Part shown: positions 48,608 to 63,057 of the stretch, piece after piece
Numbering within the stretch: the stretch's first letter is position 1
How the letters are laid out: each line of letters opens with the position of its first letter
NCBI GenBank assembly: GCA_029204225.1
Contig: CM055099.1
Coordinates: 66,059,852 to 66,123,851 of the forward strand
From: Diphasiastrum complanatum
Taxonomy: Eukaryota > Streptophyta > Lycopodiopsida > Lycopodiales > Lycopodiaceae
Reading direction: 5' to 3'
DNA: 64,000 nucleotides
Notes under the pieces: model-generated
Told to the model about the DNA's origin: nothing
The model's input: the letters and a program-made list of their open reading frames with translations, nothing else
The model's database searches: none
Position numbers and translations under genes: made by a program

Positions 48608-49623
48608 TGTGGAGTCTCATGATTTCAAATTATCCAAGTTTTGAATATATTGTAAAAAATTTTCAATCTCTATATATGTAAATGTGCTATAGTGCCTAAA
48701 TTCATGTAAAGCCCTAATTGCACCTTGTAAATTCATATTTAGAATAGAAGTTGTGACATTCTATAAGAGACGTAGTAGCAGTTTAGAACCGACATTTTGA
48801 CGGTTCGTAAACAACGTTGAGGCTGAAGAACGTTCCTATAAGGACAACACTATGTGCTATTGTACTGACGCATTTCTACGCAGAGCTGAGTATCAATAGA
48901 GAGTGAAGAGCAAGTTTCTATAGCTTGAGCATTCTTTCCCTCTACTATCTTTCACAGAATTACTTCTTATCATTTGTGCGAATACACTCTGTATGATCTG
49001 TGATTAATTGTCATACTGTTCTGTTTGCGTCACATACATTTCTCATGTCTTACTGAATTTTAGTTACTCTAACATGGATTTTCAGGCGACACCGGAAGTA
49101 ACAATTCTGACTAATGGGTGCAAGGAATTAGCCGAAGCTGTTAAGCATAATAGCAGAACTTCCTTCAATTCTGAATGAGCTATGTGTTCAGATAATGAGA
49201 TTGTTTGATGTTTTGTTTTGTTTGCTTCCTGCGATAAGAACTAATACTCTGTGTTTGATTAAGAAGAATCTTTAGCCAATGTGATTCTGCTTGATGAATC
49301 TATTTGCTAGTTGCTATTTGTTCTGACTGTTTACCTGATGTCTGAAGAGCCTGAAAGATGAAGTAATCTTTACAATTGCAGACCTTGACCAAATCGTTTC
49401 ACCATTGGTGTTCCTGGATGCCAATTTACCAAAATATCTTTGGATAACCAGTTATGTCGCTGTAGTATTCATTGTGAATTTTATATATTCTAGTCCGTTT
49501 ACCATCATACATACAGTTATCATGCAAAAGATGAGATTATTCTCTCTCTTGGGGAACGATCAAACCCTTTATACTACGTAATTCATCGATTTTGTGGAAA
49601 TCTATAACGACTAGGCCACCACA
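48608..49623 (+). repeat. 3' LTR of element M (1016 bp)
   Basis: TGTGGAGTCTCATGATTTC ... ACTAGGCCACCACA. Carries the ~336-bp block absent from the 5' LTR. Confidence 0.85.
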
Positions 49624-50344
49624 TGTAATGAGTAACTACATCTGAAATAACATTATATTTTGTTTCACAACTGTTAAATTTACACAAGCTAGTTTGATTT
49701 TTCTTCCTGTAAATTGTAATGTGGCCATGTTGTGGGATGTCACACGTGCCAAAACGCATATGATACTTTTCATAAGTGTTATTCCTAGAATAGCTTTGGA
49801 ATACATTTGGAATGAGGCCAAATTGTGCATAGATAGGCTAGAGAGATTCTAGGAGGTAAAAATAGCAATAAGTTTACATTGTTTTGGATCTCAAGATCTC
49901 GACCCCCAATTCGGGTGGATCTTATGACCTATTAGGTTAGAAACTAGGGTTAGATCATGTATGGATAAGAGGTAGCCCTAAATGTTCAGATTCAAAGCAC
50001 TTCTGTATAAATATGTGATGGATTTTCCATCCAATTATGAGTAAATTTGAGATCTTCCTTCATGACTAGTTTTGGTCTATCATTTGCTTGATGATTGCCA
50101 TTGGCATTTGGTTTTTTTGAATGATTAGAAGGTTTGAAGGGTGTTGGTACAATACACAAGCTGCAACAGGCCATACATCCACACATGTGAAGGATTTTGC
50201 ATGATTTTGGAGCCATAGAGTGGAGTTCAAGCCAAGATAAGCTAGAAATCAATAGATTGATTTGTGCTCTAGCTATTGGATCATAATTAGGTGCTTTCTC
50301 CATCATTTCTAGGATCAATTGGACTTATTTTGCTGCATTTTCAA
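49624..50344 (+). repeat. possible LTR with initiator-Met primer site
   Basis: The segment ends CATTTTCAACA at 50344 and is followed by TGATATCAGAGCCAATCC (50345-50362), one change from the initiator-Met primer site. The start is not fixed and no second copy is present. 50363-50880 shows no gene and may be the element's leader. Confidence 0.45.
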
Positions 50345-50979
50345 CATGATATCAGAGCCAATCCAAGAAATGAGCTTTAAATCATGCTAGGATCATATAT
50401 TTTGATGCAATTCAAGCATTGATTGCTATCTAGACATAATCTATGATTAGCACCTTCAATTTTTGATGTAATTGAGTGAAGAGGGATCTAATGGAATATT
50501 ATTTATAGGTCTATTAGCTTCAAAATCCTAGTTGAGGTCATCTCTTATCATTTGGATCAAAATAGCAAGTTTTTTGTGCTTCCTTCTTTTTGATGGTGGA
50601 GTCAATTACAAGCAATAGTTTTCAATCATTCAATAGGAAGGTAGATCACCATTCTTGGTGCTGTAATAGGTCATTATAAGGCTTATTAAAGTCATTGAAA
50701 GTCATTTTTAGGGTCAGCCCAAGGATTTTGACAAGTACTCATCATTGAATGCAATTCTAGTCAAGATCATTTTTGCTTGTTTTGGTGAAATAGTTTAAAT
50801 TAATTATTGCATAGTGATTATACCTAATTTTATAGGGATTAGTTGAAGAGGCATTTATGTGCATTTGATTCCTTTTGGTTCAGGTTAGGTGAATCCAAGT
50901 ACCTTTTGTGAAGTCGAGATCAAGGAGGAGACAATTCTACATCCAATTTCATTCCAATTCAAGCTAGTTTTCATTTGAT

Positions 50980-51079
50980 GTTTGTACAAAATCGGATTTC
51001 TCTTGATGAAAAGAATTGAGCCATGCAAAAATGGACATGCATCAAGCCAAGCAATAGCTCCCGACAACGACACCAAAAT
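50980..51079 (-). other. leader and Asp-tRNA primer site of element J, inverted copy
   Basis: On the - strand TTTTGGTGTCGTTGTCGGGA follows LTR J2, then GAGCTATTGCTTGG and the same leader as 20334-20423. It is the uninterrupted version of the site into which copia A inserted. Confidence 0.8.
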
Positions 51080-51870
<791 letters not shown>

Positions 51871-51912
51871 ATTTCTTTTGTGACAATGTCGTGCAACTCA
51901 AGTAGAAAGAAA
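51871..51912 (-). pseudogene. ParB-like gene copy 2, last part before LTR J2
   Basis: On the - strand TTTCTACTTGAGTTGCACGA ... CAAAAGAAAT, matching 13744-13789 up to the LTR edge. Separated from the rest of copy 2 by the 3.6-kb insertion. Confidence 0.65.
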
Positions 51913-53553
51913 TGTAGTGCATTTTTTTGGTCAAAATTTCAAAAATTCAGCAACTATAATCATTGATGCTGATTTTCTAGAAGAAAATGTGCTAGATGTA
52001 TCTCATATGTGCAAAATCTGCTATTATGCCACTTTTTATTGATATACGAATGTGGCTATGTTAAAGAGTAGCTATGAAATTCTCTGGCATGCTCAAATGC
52101 CATAATCAATTTTCAAATGACAGTTATATCAGACAAATTAGAGCTATTTCTAGTAAGTTTGTTAAATAGCAATAGGCTATTTTTAGCAACACTCATAAGT
52201 GACTTTGATGGATGATAATATCGACAGTTGCTAAGTAGTTTTATTAAATGGCAATTTTTCGCCATATTGTAATGATGAATGTACTTTATATCATGGTTAA
52301 TAAAAGATGCCTAGGTACCTTTAAGGCACTGATTTAAGTTTCAAGGAAAGGTCCAAAGGCTAAGGGTCCTGCAAACAACGACAAGCAAAGTTCAGTTCAA
52401 GACAAAGACAACAAACTAGCGAAAATACCCTTTTGAAGATTAAGGATGTCCTTGAATAATTAGGACCATGACCTTATCATAAAGGTCCAAAAAGATTTCA
52501 CAAAGTAAAATACGTTGGCAAGTTCAAAATCGTTCAAACAATAATTAACCACGATCCATCAAAGATTATCGAAGAAAATTTGGAGTTCTAGCTCAAATCA
52601 AGGATTTAGTAACATTGCTTCACAATTGAAGGGAATCGGGATAAAAATCGATGAATCCTTATCGATTGAGGACGCTGCAAAATATACCAGTCAAAATAAA
52701 ATTTTGCAGGTGAAAATGCTTATAAGACATTCAGGTGTCTTGGAAGAAAAGAATTGACGAGGTCAAAACAATGGAAATGACCGAAATATACTAGAATGAT
52801 CAATTTCAAAATTATGTTGAGAGGCCAAACGCATATTCATGTGATGGTTTTCAAAATGAAACAAAGAAATGATGTGAAAGGTGCTATAAGCTTATTGAAG
52901 GTCAGTTTTGAAGAAAATACACTTCTAAAAGTCGTTGGAAGAGGTCCTACCATGGACTCTTCGATAATTCAGAGCCCACAAATCCTTAATCGACACTTGT
53001 CAAATGGACCTGAAACTTTTTATCAGAATGAGTAAAGTCGAATTCCATGAAATGGATTCAATGGAAAGCCAAAAATGGATGGTGTTTGAAAGTGAGAGGT
53101 TGATAACTGCCTCATTCTCTCTCTCATGAGGATTGGAAAAGGAGAAGCATTCATGAATGCATTGGTTGGAAGGTAGGAGAGAGGAGTTTCTGGTTTTCTA
53201 GGCTATGAGTAGAGAGCATTCTAGCGTTTTGGTATTATAGAGAGGCATGGAGTCTTCTACTACATTCTGTTTCTTGATTGCGATTATGAATACACAGGTT
53301 CTTGGAGAAGATTGGTAATGATTTCATTTTCTCCAAAGAATGGAGATATATACTGGTGCTATCTGCAGATTGGATAGTAGGTTGATTGATCTTTGGAATA
53401 TGACCTTGTGAAGAAGACATTTCTTAAAACAAAACAAAAAAAAAAACTCTGAGACTCTCATTTGTGACTGCGTGTACTCCTAGGAACGTGCTGCTCCCTC
53501 GCTGATCTGCCTGCGCTCTTATCCTATACACACACACCCTCTCTCTCATTTTT

Positions 53554-54339
<786 letters not shown>

Positions 54340-54449
54340 CTGATCTCTCTCTGCCGCTCTGTTTGTATCTTTCTTCCCTTCAACGATCCCCCCCCCCCCC
54401 TTTTTCTTCTTGCTTCAAATCTCATGGGTAAAATGAAGAAGATGACCCG

Positions 54450-55490
54450 GTAAAGATATAGATGAAACCGGCATTCTGGCAACCAATTATGTGGGCTACT
54501 AAAGAAAAATACAGAGTGACTCAAATGTGGAAGACATGACTTTATTTGAAGGACCCTCCTTGAAATTTAAGTCAGAGCATAAGGATCTGAGGTGAAATCA
54601 TTTACCTTTTAACTGTATTTTTTTGGTTTAATCATTTGGTTAAGCACGTAGACCGGGCTTTTGGGTTATTATGAATAATAAGTATCTGTTTTTATGAATC
54701 TGAAAAAAAAATGGATTTATGTGCTCATATTGAATCTATAACCCATAGTATACAGTAAATGGTATGTTTTCACAGTCTAATGAATTATAGATTTACCTTC
54801 TGCTGTAAAAACTCCAAAAAATAAAGAACAATTAGATTTTGTTTTTATAATGGAATATTATATATGCTTTGCAAGAGTTAAACTTATTAAGGATTTTCAA
54901 ATGGCTATAACTTCTAATCCGTAACTCGGATCCGAATGATCCAAAAAGGTAAATTAATCCTTAAAACTCATAGAATTCACAAAAATTTGAGAAAAATGAC
55001 TTTTAAAAGAATTTTATCATAAATTTCTCAGTTTGAGTGATGTGTAATGCTTAACAAATATACTTAGCATGATAAATCAGCTATTGCTAATCCATTGAAA
55101 AACATGGAGAAGCTATTGCTCAAAGTGGTTGAAAAACACCATTAGAGCTATATATATATTATATATTTCCAAAACCACATACATTATCATGATAAAACCA
55201 TTGAAAAAAATGGTCAAGCTTTCGTAGATAAATCATGGCAATTGCATCAAAGATTGAATAAAATTTAGTTTGTGTGATTGGAGAGAATACAAGAATTAGT
55301 AAATGAAAAACATTTATATCATTGAAAAGAATATTTGAGATGGAATACTTATGAGGTGAATGGGTTCAAACTTAAGTTACCTTCTAGTATAATCTATGGC
55401 AATATCAGAACTAAAACCCAATGACTGGCTTCATAATCATACCAAAACCCCGCTATAGTGTTATGAACACTATTAAGCAACACACCAAAC
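54450..55490. other. no gene seen
   Basis: AT-rich interior of the 3.6-kb insertion. Only short open frames and a palindromic TATATATATTATATAT near 55150. Confidence 0.4.
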
Positions 55491-55498
55491 GTACCACA

Positions 55499-56750
55499 AG
55501 AAATATCCAATAGACATCATCTCAAAAGCACTAATCAAGTGCTCACCGAGTGCATTATGAACATTTGTTTTTGTCTGTTAAACAACAGTAAAATAGATCA
55601 AAATCAATAATTGAAAAGCATAAATATACCAACATCAAAAAGAATATTTGAATTGGAATATTTCATACCCAATCATGAATTCATATCCAGGTTCATCCTT
55701 CAAAGTCTTTGCAATGGATGTAGCTTGATTAGTAGAATGAAAAACTAAAATTCTCCAAAGAAATGAATTTGGTTATCTCCTTAAATGACTTCACCACATG
55801 GAGAATTTGTTGATATGTAAAAGCAGGCTCATCATAAGATGATCTCATTAGCCTATAACCATACGAAATATCAACAATAACAAGAGTTTATATTTTTTTT
55901 AAAACAATTTGGACAATATTTTTCACATCACACGTAAAAACAGCCCAATGCCACACACGTAGAGGATCCCTAGGCAACGTAAATGGAGGAGATCAACAAC
56001 AGAACTAGCATCCATCAACATTTTTCTCTCGTTTGCTAGTCGTGCCAAATCCATATGAGATAAGAAATTGCCAGGCACGTGAAACTCCAAAGAGCATGGA
56101 CTAGCTCTCAATTTTTGACATAATTAAAGAACAAGTTCCTCGATATTAGCATGCAAATATGAAATCACATTTGATGAGAATTCATCCCAATGATATCATA
56201 TTAGCAAGATCGAACGTTCAAACTCACAATATTCTTGAAAACAGTATAAAATTGCTTCAATGCCTCCTTAGAACTAGATTGAGGATAGTCCTTCACAGCA
56301 CTCAAATCAAATCTAAAAAGAAGAAATTGCATTAGTTTCGAAAGTAGCTTACCACTCAAACTCATTAGCCATTTTCTCTAATGAAAAATCTAAGAACTTC
56401 ACGTGAGAAAGAATCAAAATAATAATTTTTCATCCTTGATGCCCTGCATAAATCTCTAGTATGTAATCTTCATATCATCCGACAATGTTTTGGTGGACTC
56501 ATCCGTTGTTCTATCTTTCTTACACAGTGCAATTGAGGGATCACCGTAGTTTTAGATTGCCTTTTTCCCTTGATCTCACAGTTCTCCCACAACGTAAATA
56601 TTTCATCCTACAAATCCCAAATAGCACTAGTTCTAAAAGCAAGTTGGAACAATTTCTCATACTTTCTTAGATCCTCAGAGGCTTTCATCTCATCAAAAAC
56701 CAAGCCAATCTCCTTACAAAGACCAAAATTGGTCAAGCTAGACTCCTCCT
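55499..56750 (-). pseudogene. ParB/methyltransferase-like gene, copy 2 (inverted)
   Basis: The - strand aligns with 12130-13299 plus 13704-13740 without the TRIM. It carries the later part of the gene: KEIGLV, a stop shared with copy 1 after IWDL, FHVPGNFLSHMDLARLANER and LMDASSVVDLL in an open 62-codon stretch (56111-55923), then DISYGY, FHSTNQA and GYEFMIGYE. The ParB-like N-terminal part is missing because a copia fragment starts at 56757. Shared stops indicate that the common ancestor was already damaged, or that some TAGs lie in introns. Confidence 0.5.
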
Positions 56751-56756
56751 CACAAT

Positions 56757-57541
56757 CTAGCTAGATGATAACATAGCTTTACTAATTAAGACAAGGGCTG
56801 ATCTAAGCTTCAAAAAAACATTCTTTTGAAGAGGCTTTGTCAATATATCATCTATGCATTCTTCACTTGAAACATGCTCCAATGAGACCTCCTTAGCTTG
56901 GACCTTTTCTCTTACAAAGTGGTGAGCAATCTCTATGTGTTTGCTCCTTGCATGGTAGATGCTAGGTGTTGGGTTGAGATGTTGTAATTGTAGATGAGTG
57001 GAATGACACCTGATTTGATCACTTTGAGCTCCTCTAGCAACCTCTTGATCCATAGTACTTCCTTGGTTGTGGTTGTTAGAGCCTTGTACTCGGCCTCGGT
57101 TGATGAAAGAGATATTGTTTCTTGCTTTTTTGATAGCCAAGGAACCACACCTTCTCCAATTAAAGTTGCAAAGGCACTTGTTGACTTTCTATTATTCTTG
57201 TCCCCTGCAAAATTTGAATCACTAAAAACATGCAAGTTAATGAGTTCACCTCTATAAAAGATCCCAGAATCTAGTGTGCCCGAGATGTATGTCAATATTC
57301 TTTTGGCACATTTCCAATGGATAACTAATGGATCTTGCATATTTTGACTAAGCTTGCAAACACTATAGCAAAGATCAGGTCTTGTTATGGTTATCCACAT
57401 TAAGGAGCCAATAAGTTGCCTATAAAGAGTGATGTCCTTGAGTAATGAAATGGCATACTTAGATTGACAAATGAAGACATAATCTAAAGATCTAAGTACT
57501 TCCATACCCAAAATGAAGTGAAAAAGCCTGAGATCTACCAT
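56757..57541 (-). pseudogene. copia element B RT end and RNase H
   Basis: From MVDLRLFHFILGMEVLRSLD (RT end) through LYRQLIGSLMWITITRPDLC to RNase H (VFSDSNFAGDKNNRKSTSAF, SLSSTEAEYKALTTTTKEVL); a frameshift near 56970 is followed by YHARSKHIEIAHHFVREKVQ and DDILTKPLQKN. No LTR on its left: it abuts the ParB-like gene. Confidence 0.88.
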
Positions 57542-57585
57542 CTTGAACTCTTTGGATAGATCTAGCTTAGTTTTCTCAACACCTT

Positions 57586-57906
57586 CTAAATCACCTTGTA
57601 GGCTTTACTCACCTCACTATATCCAACAAAAATATGTCTTCTGGAAGATGGATCCTCCTTGGTCCTATCATCAAGAGTAACTTTGACATAGCATGTGCAT
57701 CCAAAGGTTCTAAAAAAGTTGACACTCGGCCTCCTCTTGAATAGCATCTCAAAAGGTGTCCTTCCATCCAAAATAGCACTTGGCCACCTATTGCACAAGA
57801 AATTGGCACACAACAAAGCTTTACCCCAAAATGGTTTTTCAAGATTAGCAGTTAACCTCATGGCTTTAGCACTTTCACATAAAGTCCCCTTCTTCCTTTC
57901 AGCCAC
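57586..57906 (-). pseudogene. copia element B integrase C-terminal fragment
   Basis: MAERKKGTLCESAKAMRLTA (end of core), FWGKALLCANFLCNRWPSAI, TFGCTCYVKVTLDDRTKEDP, HIFVGYSEVSKAYKVI. RT between here and 57541 is deleted. The catalytic core to the right is missing. Confidence 0.85.
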
Positions 57907-57949
57907 CCCATTAGAGAGAGAATATCAAAACAAGCAAAATAGCATGAGA

Positions 57950-58575
57950 TCCAATTTTGACATTATGTCATTACCAAAGCTTGATTCATCATTAGATATG
58001 AATGAGAATGATATGTACATATATAGGAGAGCCAAAATTCTGGTACTCCTTGCATTCAATGCATTCCCTACACCTAATCAATTGTAAACTATGACCATAT
58101 TGACACCTAACAGCTTGCATGCTGAAATTGCACCTAACTCCTACCTACTTTGTCCAAATGTCAAATTCTCAACTAGATATGTACAAAACTACATGCATGT
58201 GTCCAATACTATTTGCATGTCTTGCATGTGACTTCCCTAGATGACTTGGACATGTGTAGAACATGTATACTGACTTGCATGTTGCATGCATGCACACTAA
58301 TTGATTTTGCATGTCATCTAATTTTATGCATGTCATCAAATCTAGATCTACCTAACTCAACCTCGCTCAAATATACAAGGTCATGTGCTCAATTCACATG
58401 CCTTTGATATATACAATGGAACAAAGTGAAATATGACCATCTAGACATTGTGCATGTCATGTAGCTTGAGTTTGTACATGCTAGAGAATAATATTTACAA
58501 CTTGTAAATGCACAAGCAAGATGACTTTCCTCATCAACCCCTATAGACAAGTTGGATAGCTTTTTATTCTTCACA
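57950..58575 (-). repeat. 3' LTR of copia element D (left bound uncertain)
   Basis: On the - strand it starts TGTGAAGAATAAAAAGC directly after the polypurine tract AGGAGGAG (58576-58583). It contains repeated GCATGT/CATGCA motifs, as do the LTRs at 14590-15384 and near 62700-63048. The outer end is not fixed. Confidence 0.6.
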
Positions 58576-58583
58576 CTCCTCCT

Positions 58584-59300
58584 AAAAAGTTATCAACTTG
58601 GCTTGATCACTTGAGCTTGAAAATCCTCCAAGGTTGGCCGAATTGTTGACGAAGAAACTTTTTGTGTGTGGATTCCTTGCTTTGAATTTACATTGAGGAT
58701 GATCAAAGAACCCATCATAGCAGCACCCTTACTATAACCATGATAGGATCTCTTTGACAGAAATATTTTCCAAATGCCTTTGAAAAATATTCCACCAATC
58801 TACTACTTATGCCAATGTGCCTCCTCCATGCCTAATGTCGATCTTGGGATTGCAAAGTCCACATGCATAAAGTTGGCTGCACCAAAATCTGAAAAATCCA
58901 AGGCCTCCAAACCTCATAATAACCATAAAGATCATAAAGATCAAGATTATACCTTGAGCAATATTCAAGATTAAGCACACTAGCTTCATTAGTCCAAACA
59001 CTACGAACTCTATCCACAAAGGATCTAATCTTGACACCATACTCTAACTTGATCAAATTGAGGCTAAATACTTTCTTGAGGGTGTAAGTGTCCTCAGTGG
59101 ATGCTTCACTTAACCTCACAAGAAGTTTACAATATGCCTCAAAACATGAAAAAACTCCTTTTTTCAAACTCTGAGACCCCATCACAACTTGATTACTCAC
59201 CATAGCAATGACTTCTGATGCATCATGAGATACTGTGCTCTCGGCCCCTTCCAAGATAGAAAATAGATTTTCAAAATCAAAAAAAATCTCCATGCTCAAA
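58584..59300 (-). pseudogene. copia element D, degraded RT entry region
   Basis: A 155-codon open frame (58832-59299) matches copia only weakly: EDTYTLKKVFSLN and VRSVWTNEASVLNL resemble the linker and the start of RT (usual DPxTxxEAL and MxxLxxNxxWxLV). The RT core and RNase H are missing. An alternative is a chance open frame. Confidence 0.4.
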
Positions 59301-59801
59301 CACCTTTGAGATAGAGAGTGTAAAGGCTATGTAGCCTTCGTTGGTGGATAAGCATCCAACCATGATCCATAGACTAGGATCTCCATCCTTCTTTCCTTCC
59401 AAGAAACCACATGCAAAGCAATAATCTTCAAGAACACTAAGGTACACAACCTTAGGCTTATAACTGAACAAGACTCCATATAGTGCACTCCTTCCATTAG
59501 CTCCATAACTCCATAAAGTTTTGCATGATGGAACATACACATGCACCATAAAACTTGAAGAGACAAGACATAGCCAAATGTAACTTGTGGAACCATCAAT
59601 AGAACATGCAAAGCAAGAAACACCTCCCTTGCTTATTAATAAAGAAAGATGAACATCCAAATTTTCCAACTCCATAGGATATTTTGTCTTGATAGAAGAC
59701 ACCAAATATGGATCCATATGTGATTTTGTCATAAAATAAGCCACTCTTGGCTTGATCTCCTTGACTATAATAGGCATAGATCTGAAATTGGAAACATGCA
59801 A
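59277..59801 (-). pseudogene. copia element D integrase, strongly diverged
   Basis: An open frame of 174 codons. LENLDVHLSLLISKGGVSCF then ACSIDGSTSYIWLCLV correspond to the first two catalytic Asp blocks (usual HSDVCGP and FIDDYSR), followed after a gap by YGVLFSYKPKVVYLSVLEDY and DPSLWIMVGCLSTNEGYIAF (usual PFEVL, KPxVxHLRVFG, GYSxxxKAYR). The frame is open although the sequence is far from consensus, and the middle of the core with the catalytic Glu is absent. Confidence 0.6.
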
Positions 59802-59805
59802 CCTG

Positions 59806-61099
59806 CTATGCTACTTTCTCTTTGGAAACACAAGTCATCAATGCAACATCACATGCACTTGTATTTTCATGCACATCTAGCTTGAAAATGCCTCCATATC
59901 TAGATCCAGTTGCTAGGATCTTATCTTTTTTCTTTATGAAACAACTATTGACATTGAATTCCACTTCAAAACCATCATCAAATAACTTTCCAACACTAAT
60001 CACACTCTTTGTGAGATTAGGAACATAAAGTACACTGGAAAGTGTAAAATTCATAGAAGATGCAAGTTTCAAAGAACAACTTCCAACTCCTTCAATTGCA
60101 CATGCATCACCAACTGAAGTGTCTATTGAATATTTAAGTTCTTGAAAAGGTTCAATAGAAATGAAAGAACTCTTGGAGAAACTCATATGAGTTGTGGCTC
60201 CACTATCAATATACCAAGATACATCATTAAAGGATAAAGAGGAGAAACTAGACATCATGAGAGATGCCTCTCCACAACTTGCATGTAAATCTTCTATGAT
60301 AAGATTGGCTTGACCTTCTTGAGTCTTCTTCTTGAAGATAGAAGAATGAGTTGAATCATCTTCTACTCCTCCATAGTCTTTGTTCTTTGGTTTGTCCTTT
60401 AATTTGTCCTTGGTGACGGCTTGAGAATAACTGTTCTTGCTCCCCCCTCTTGACTTGATCTTGACAAAGTGAGCTTTGCCACAACCACCATCCTTCCTTG
60501 AAAGTGTGTTGATCTTCAGCAGCTTGTTCTTTTGCCTGCATTCTTCAGCAATAAGAACATCATGCAGAGCCTCCAAAGACGGTAGCTCCTCCTTGAAGCA
60601 TAAGATTGCACAAAATTGCACACTCTTTCCTAAGTCCATTAAGGACTACTTGAACTAGTTCGCAGTTCTCTAGAGTATCACCTATGCATGCAATCTCACT
60701 GTGAAGATCTTTAACTGTCATTACAGAACTTGAAGCACTTTCATCAACTCTTTGGAAACTAGAAAAGATCTTATTTCTAAGAGTAAAAAGTCTTGATGTG
60801 ATCTTTGCTTCATGAATATTCTTAAGAGTTTCCCAAGTCTCCTTGGTTGAGGTGCATGAACTTATTTCTCTCAACATCTCATTAGAGATGTTGATCTTGA
60901 TGATATGAAGAGCAATTTTTGCTCTCTTCTTGAATCTCTGAGCCTCATCATAAGCTTCAGGTTCAACTTCAATTCTTAATACTATGTCCATTACACCATA
61001 AAGAATCAACAAATATTCTATCCTATCCTTCCAAACTGAATAGTTGAAGGTATCTAGTCTCTCACTAGTTTCAAAGAGAAAATCTCCTATAGATGCCAT
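59806..61099 (-). pseudogene. copia element D gag and protease
   Basis: Starts MASIGDFLFETSERLDTFNY at 61099; the UBN2 region follows (EMLREISSCTSTKETWETLK, DLHSEIACIGDTLENCELVQ). A frame change near 60610 leads to the C-terminal half (FKEELPSLEALHDVLIAEEC, Lys-rich linker). The CCHC knuckle expected in the linker is missing. The protease site WYIDSGATTHM (about 60215) has an intact D-S-G-A, and SSVLYVPNLTKSVISVGKLF follows. It is the same family as copia A. Confidence 0.85.
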
Positions 61100-61813
61100 G
61101 AATGTGAGGACTCTTGTAAATTGAACAACAAAATGGAATTGAGTGTGTTGCTTCTCTTTCACAATAGAAACCAAAATAATTGGGTGTACTACCAAATCCT
61201 ATGTAAAATCTTGCAACAGCTATGTGAGATCTTGCTCATAACTAAAAATCAATCAACTTGAATTTGGATCTAGCCTCTATCAACTGATGAAGCACTTACA
61301 ATTCTGATGTCAAATTTTCCCACGAGTTTCAAATGAATGAAAAACATCCAAGAAACACACATTCAACTCAAAACACAAGTCTTTGTGTGAAATGATGTGA
61401 CCATGACGACATAAACTTGTCTTATCTAGTTCTATCTCAGATTGAGTACTAAAACTGTGAATGATGAATCATGCATGCACTATATTCAAATCAAAAAATG
61501 TCCACTCGGGTTTTGGGTCTCTCCCTACCTCTTTAAGAGCCTATAACTCCTACTAGGATCATCAGAATGAATTGAAACCAATTGCACTGGAAAGAGGACT
61601 CTTCTAGCTTTTCAACAAGCTATAATGTCAGTATCTTTGGATCTAACATAGAGGAGATAGAGTCAAATGATGTATTCTGGTTTTCACACATGTGAAAAGC
61701 CAGAATTCCGTACATCCTCTGTTTTGGACTGAAAATATTAGTTCTAACCTCATTCACCAAAAAACTGTTCAAGAAAAGATAGCAAAACACTGCTAAACAG
61801 CTTCCTAGCTTGA
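61100..61813 (-). other. leader of copia element D, 5' LTR missing
   Basis: Shares several blocks with the leader of copia A at 18900-19450. Similarity ends near 61813, just before where the primer site should be. From 61814 to about 62300 nothing was recognised. Confidence 0.6.
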
Positions 61814-62299
61814 ATGTGTCCCAATGAATGGTGTCCATCTGTGACGAACTGTTACAGTGGTTGACAAACGAAAATTGTAGTTAACTTTCCCAGCCAAATT
61901 TTCATGATTTTCAAATATCCCACTAGGCAGAACAAACAATTGTGATTGGACCACAGTTACTGCCTGAATACTCTTATGCTGCCCATCATTGTACACTCGA
62001 GGTTTATTTGACGTCAATAGTCGTAAACTGTAGTTAACTAATCCTTGTAGTTTAGAAACTTTTTGTCATTCATAGGTATACCTCTCATTCTCTTCATTCT
62101 ATCTCTTATTTTGGATTGTCATTCTGAGGTTTACCTCTAAATCTCTTCATTCTCTCTGTTCTCAGCTTGCGTACACGTATTTTTGACTAATGGCTACACA
62201 TAATCGGAAACCAAGAGGAACCATTGATGCAATCAATATTTGCAATGAAAAAAATGCAGAAGAATAATGGATACCAAGAATATATCAAAAATATCAATG

Positions 62300-63048
62300 G
62301 GATGCATCCCTCTGCAATTATGATCAGATCTTTGTGCATTTATAAGTTCTAGCATGCATAAAGTAGTGATTTCTATCTTCTAGCTATTTCTAGATGTGCT
62401 TGAAAAATCCAAGGCAAGAGCACAATGGCAAGAGCACAATGGCATACATCTGATGAAAAAATCTAACTCTTCACTATGAGAAATGAATGTTAGGAATAAT
62501 TCTAAGTGTTTAGTATGGGAAAAAGAGGCTTCTCTTGGGTAGAGAGAGAAAATCAAGCATGAATAACTCGGGTAGAGAGAAAATGAGTCCAAAACACCAA
62601 AATCTCAATATTCACAATATGGCAAAACATGCCCAGCTTTCCCTACATGAGAGAGACTCGAATTCCTAGAGTGGAGTTGCATGAAAAGTCCACTTAACTG
62701 AACTAATTCACTTACCAGAGATCCACATGTGTAACTGCATGCATGTATGTTGCATGTACAACATGTCAACTCATAAAACTACCTAGACATGTGTAGATCA
62801 CTGAAACTAGTTTGCATGTTGCATGCACTGATTGCATGTGGCTTGCATGCATACAATATGACTTTGCATGTTATATAAACTACTGCATGTCATCAAAATA
62901 GAACCTATCTAACTCAAATCCGAGATACACTAGAAGGATATGTGCTTAATTCACACTCCTTTTATGTACAACATGAAATTTATTGGAAATCACCATGGAC
63001 ATGGCCCCAAACTCGAGATAAGAAGATAATATTTCAATAATCTTCACA
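62300..63048 (-). repeat. 3' LTR of copia element C (right end fixed only)
   Basis: On the - strand it starts TGTGAAGATTATTGAAAT directly after the polypurine tract AAGGAGAAG (63049-63057). Contains many GCATGC/GCATGT motifs like LTR D. The left end is an estimate. Confidence 0.55.
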
Positions 63049-63057
63049 CTTCTCCTT

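Larger units (their letters stand above)
41660..49623 (+). mobile_element. gypsy element M with a large extra ORF, internally deleted
   Basis: LTRs at 41660-42294 and 48608-49623, Asp-tRNA primer site, gag, protease, RNase H, integrase C-terminus, then a 2.8-kb extra ORF and polypurine tract. RT and the integrase core are deleted, so it is non-autonomous. The 5' LTR lacks its first ~50 bp and an inner ~336-bp block that the 3' LTR has, so target duplication cannot be checked. Primer type and an ORF between pol and the 3' LTR match Athila-like elements. Confidence 0.85.
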
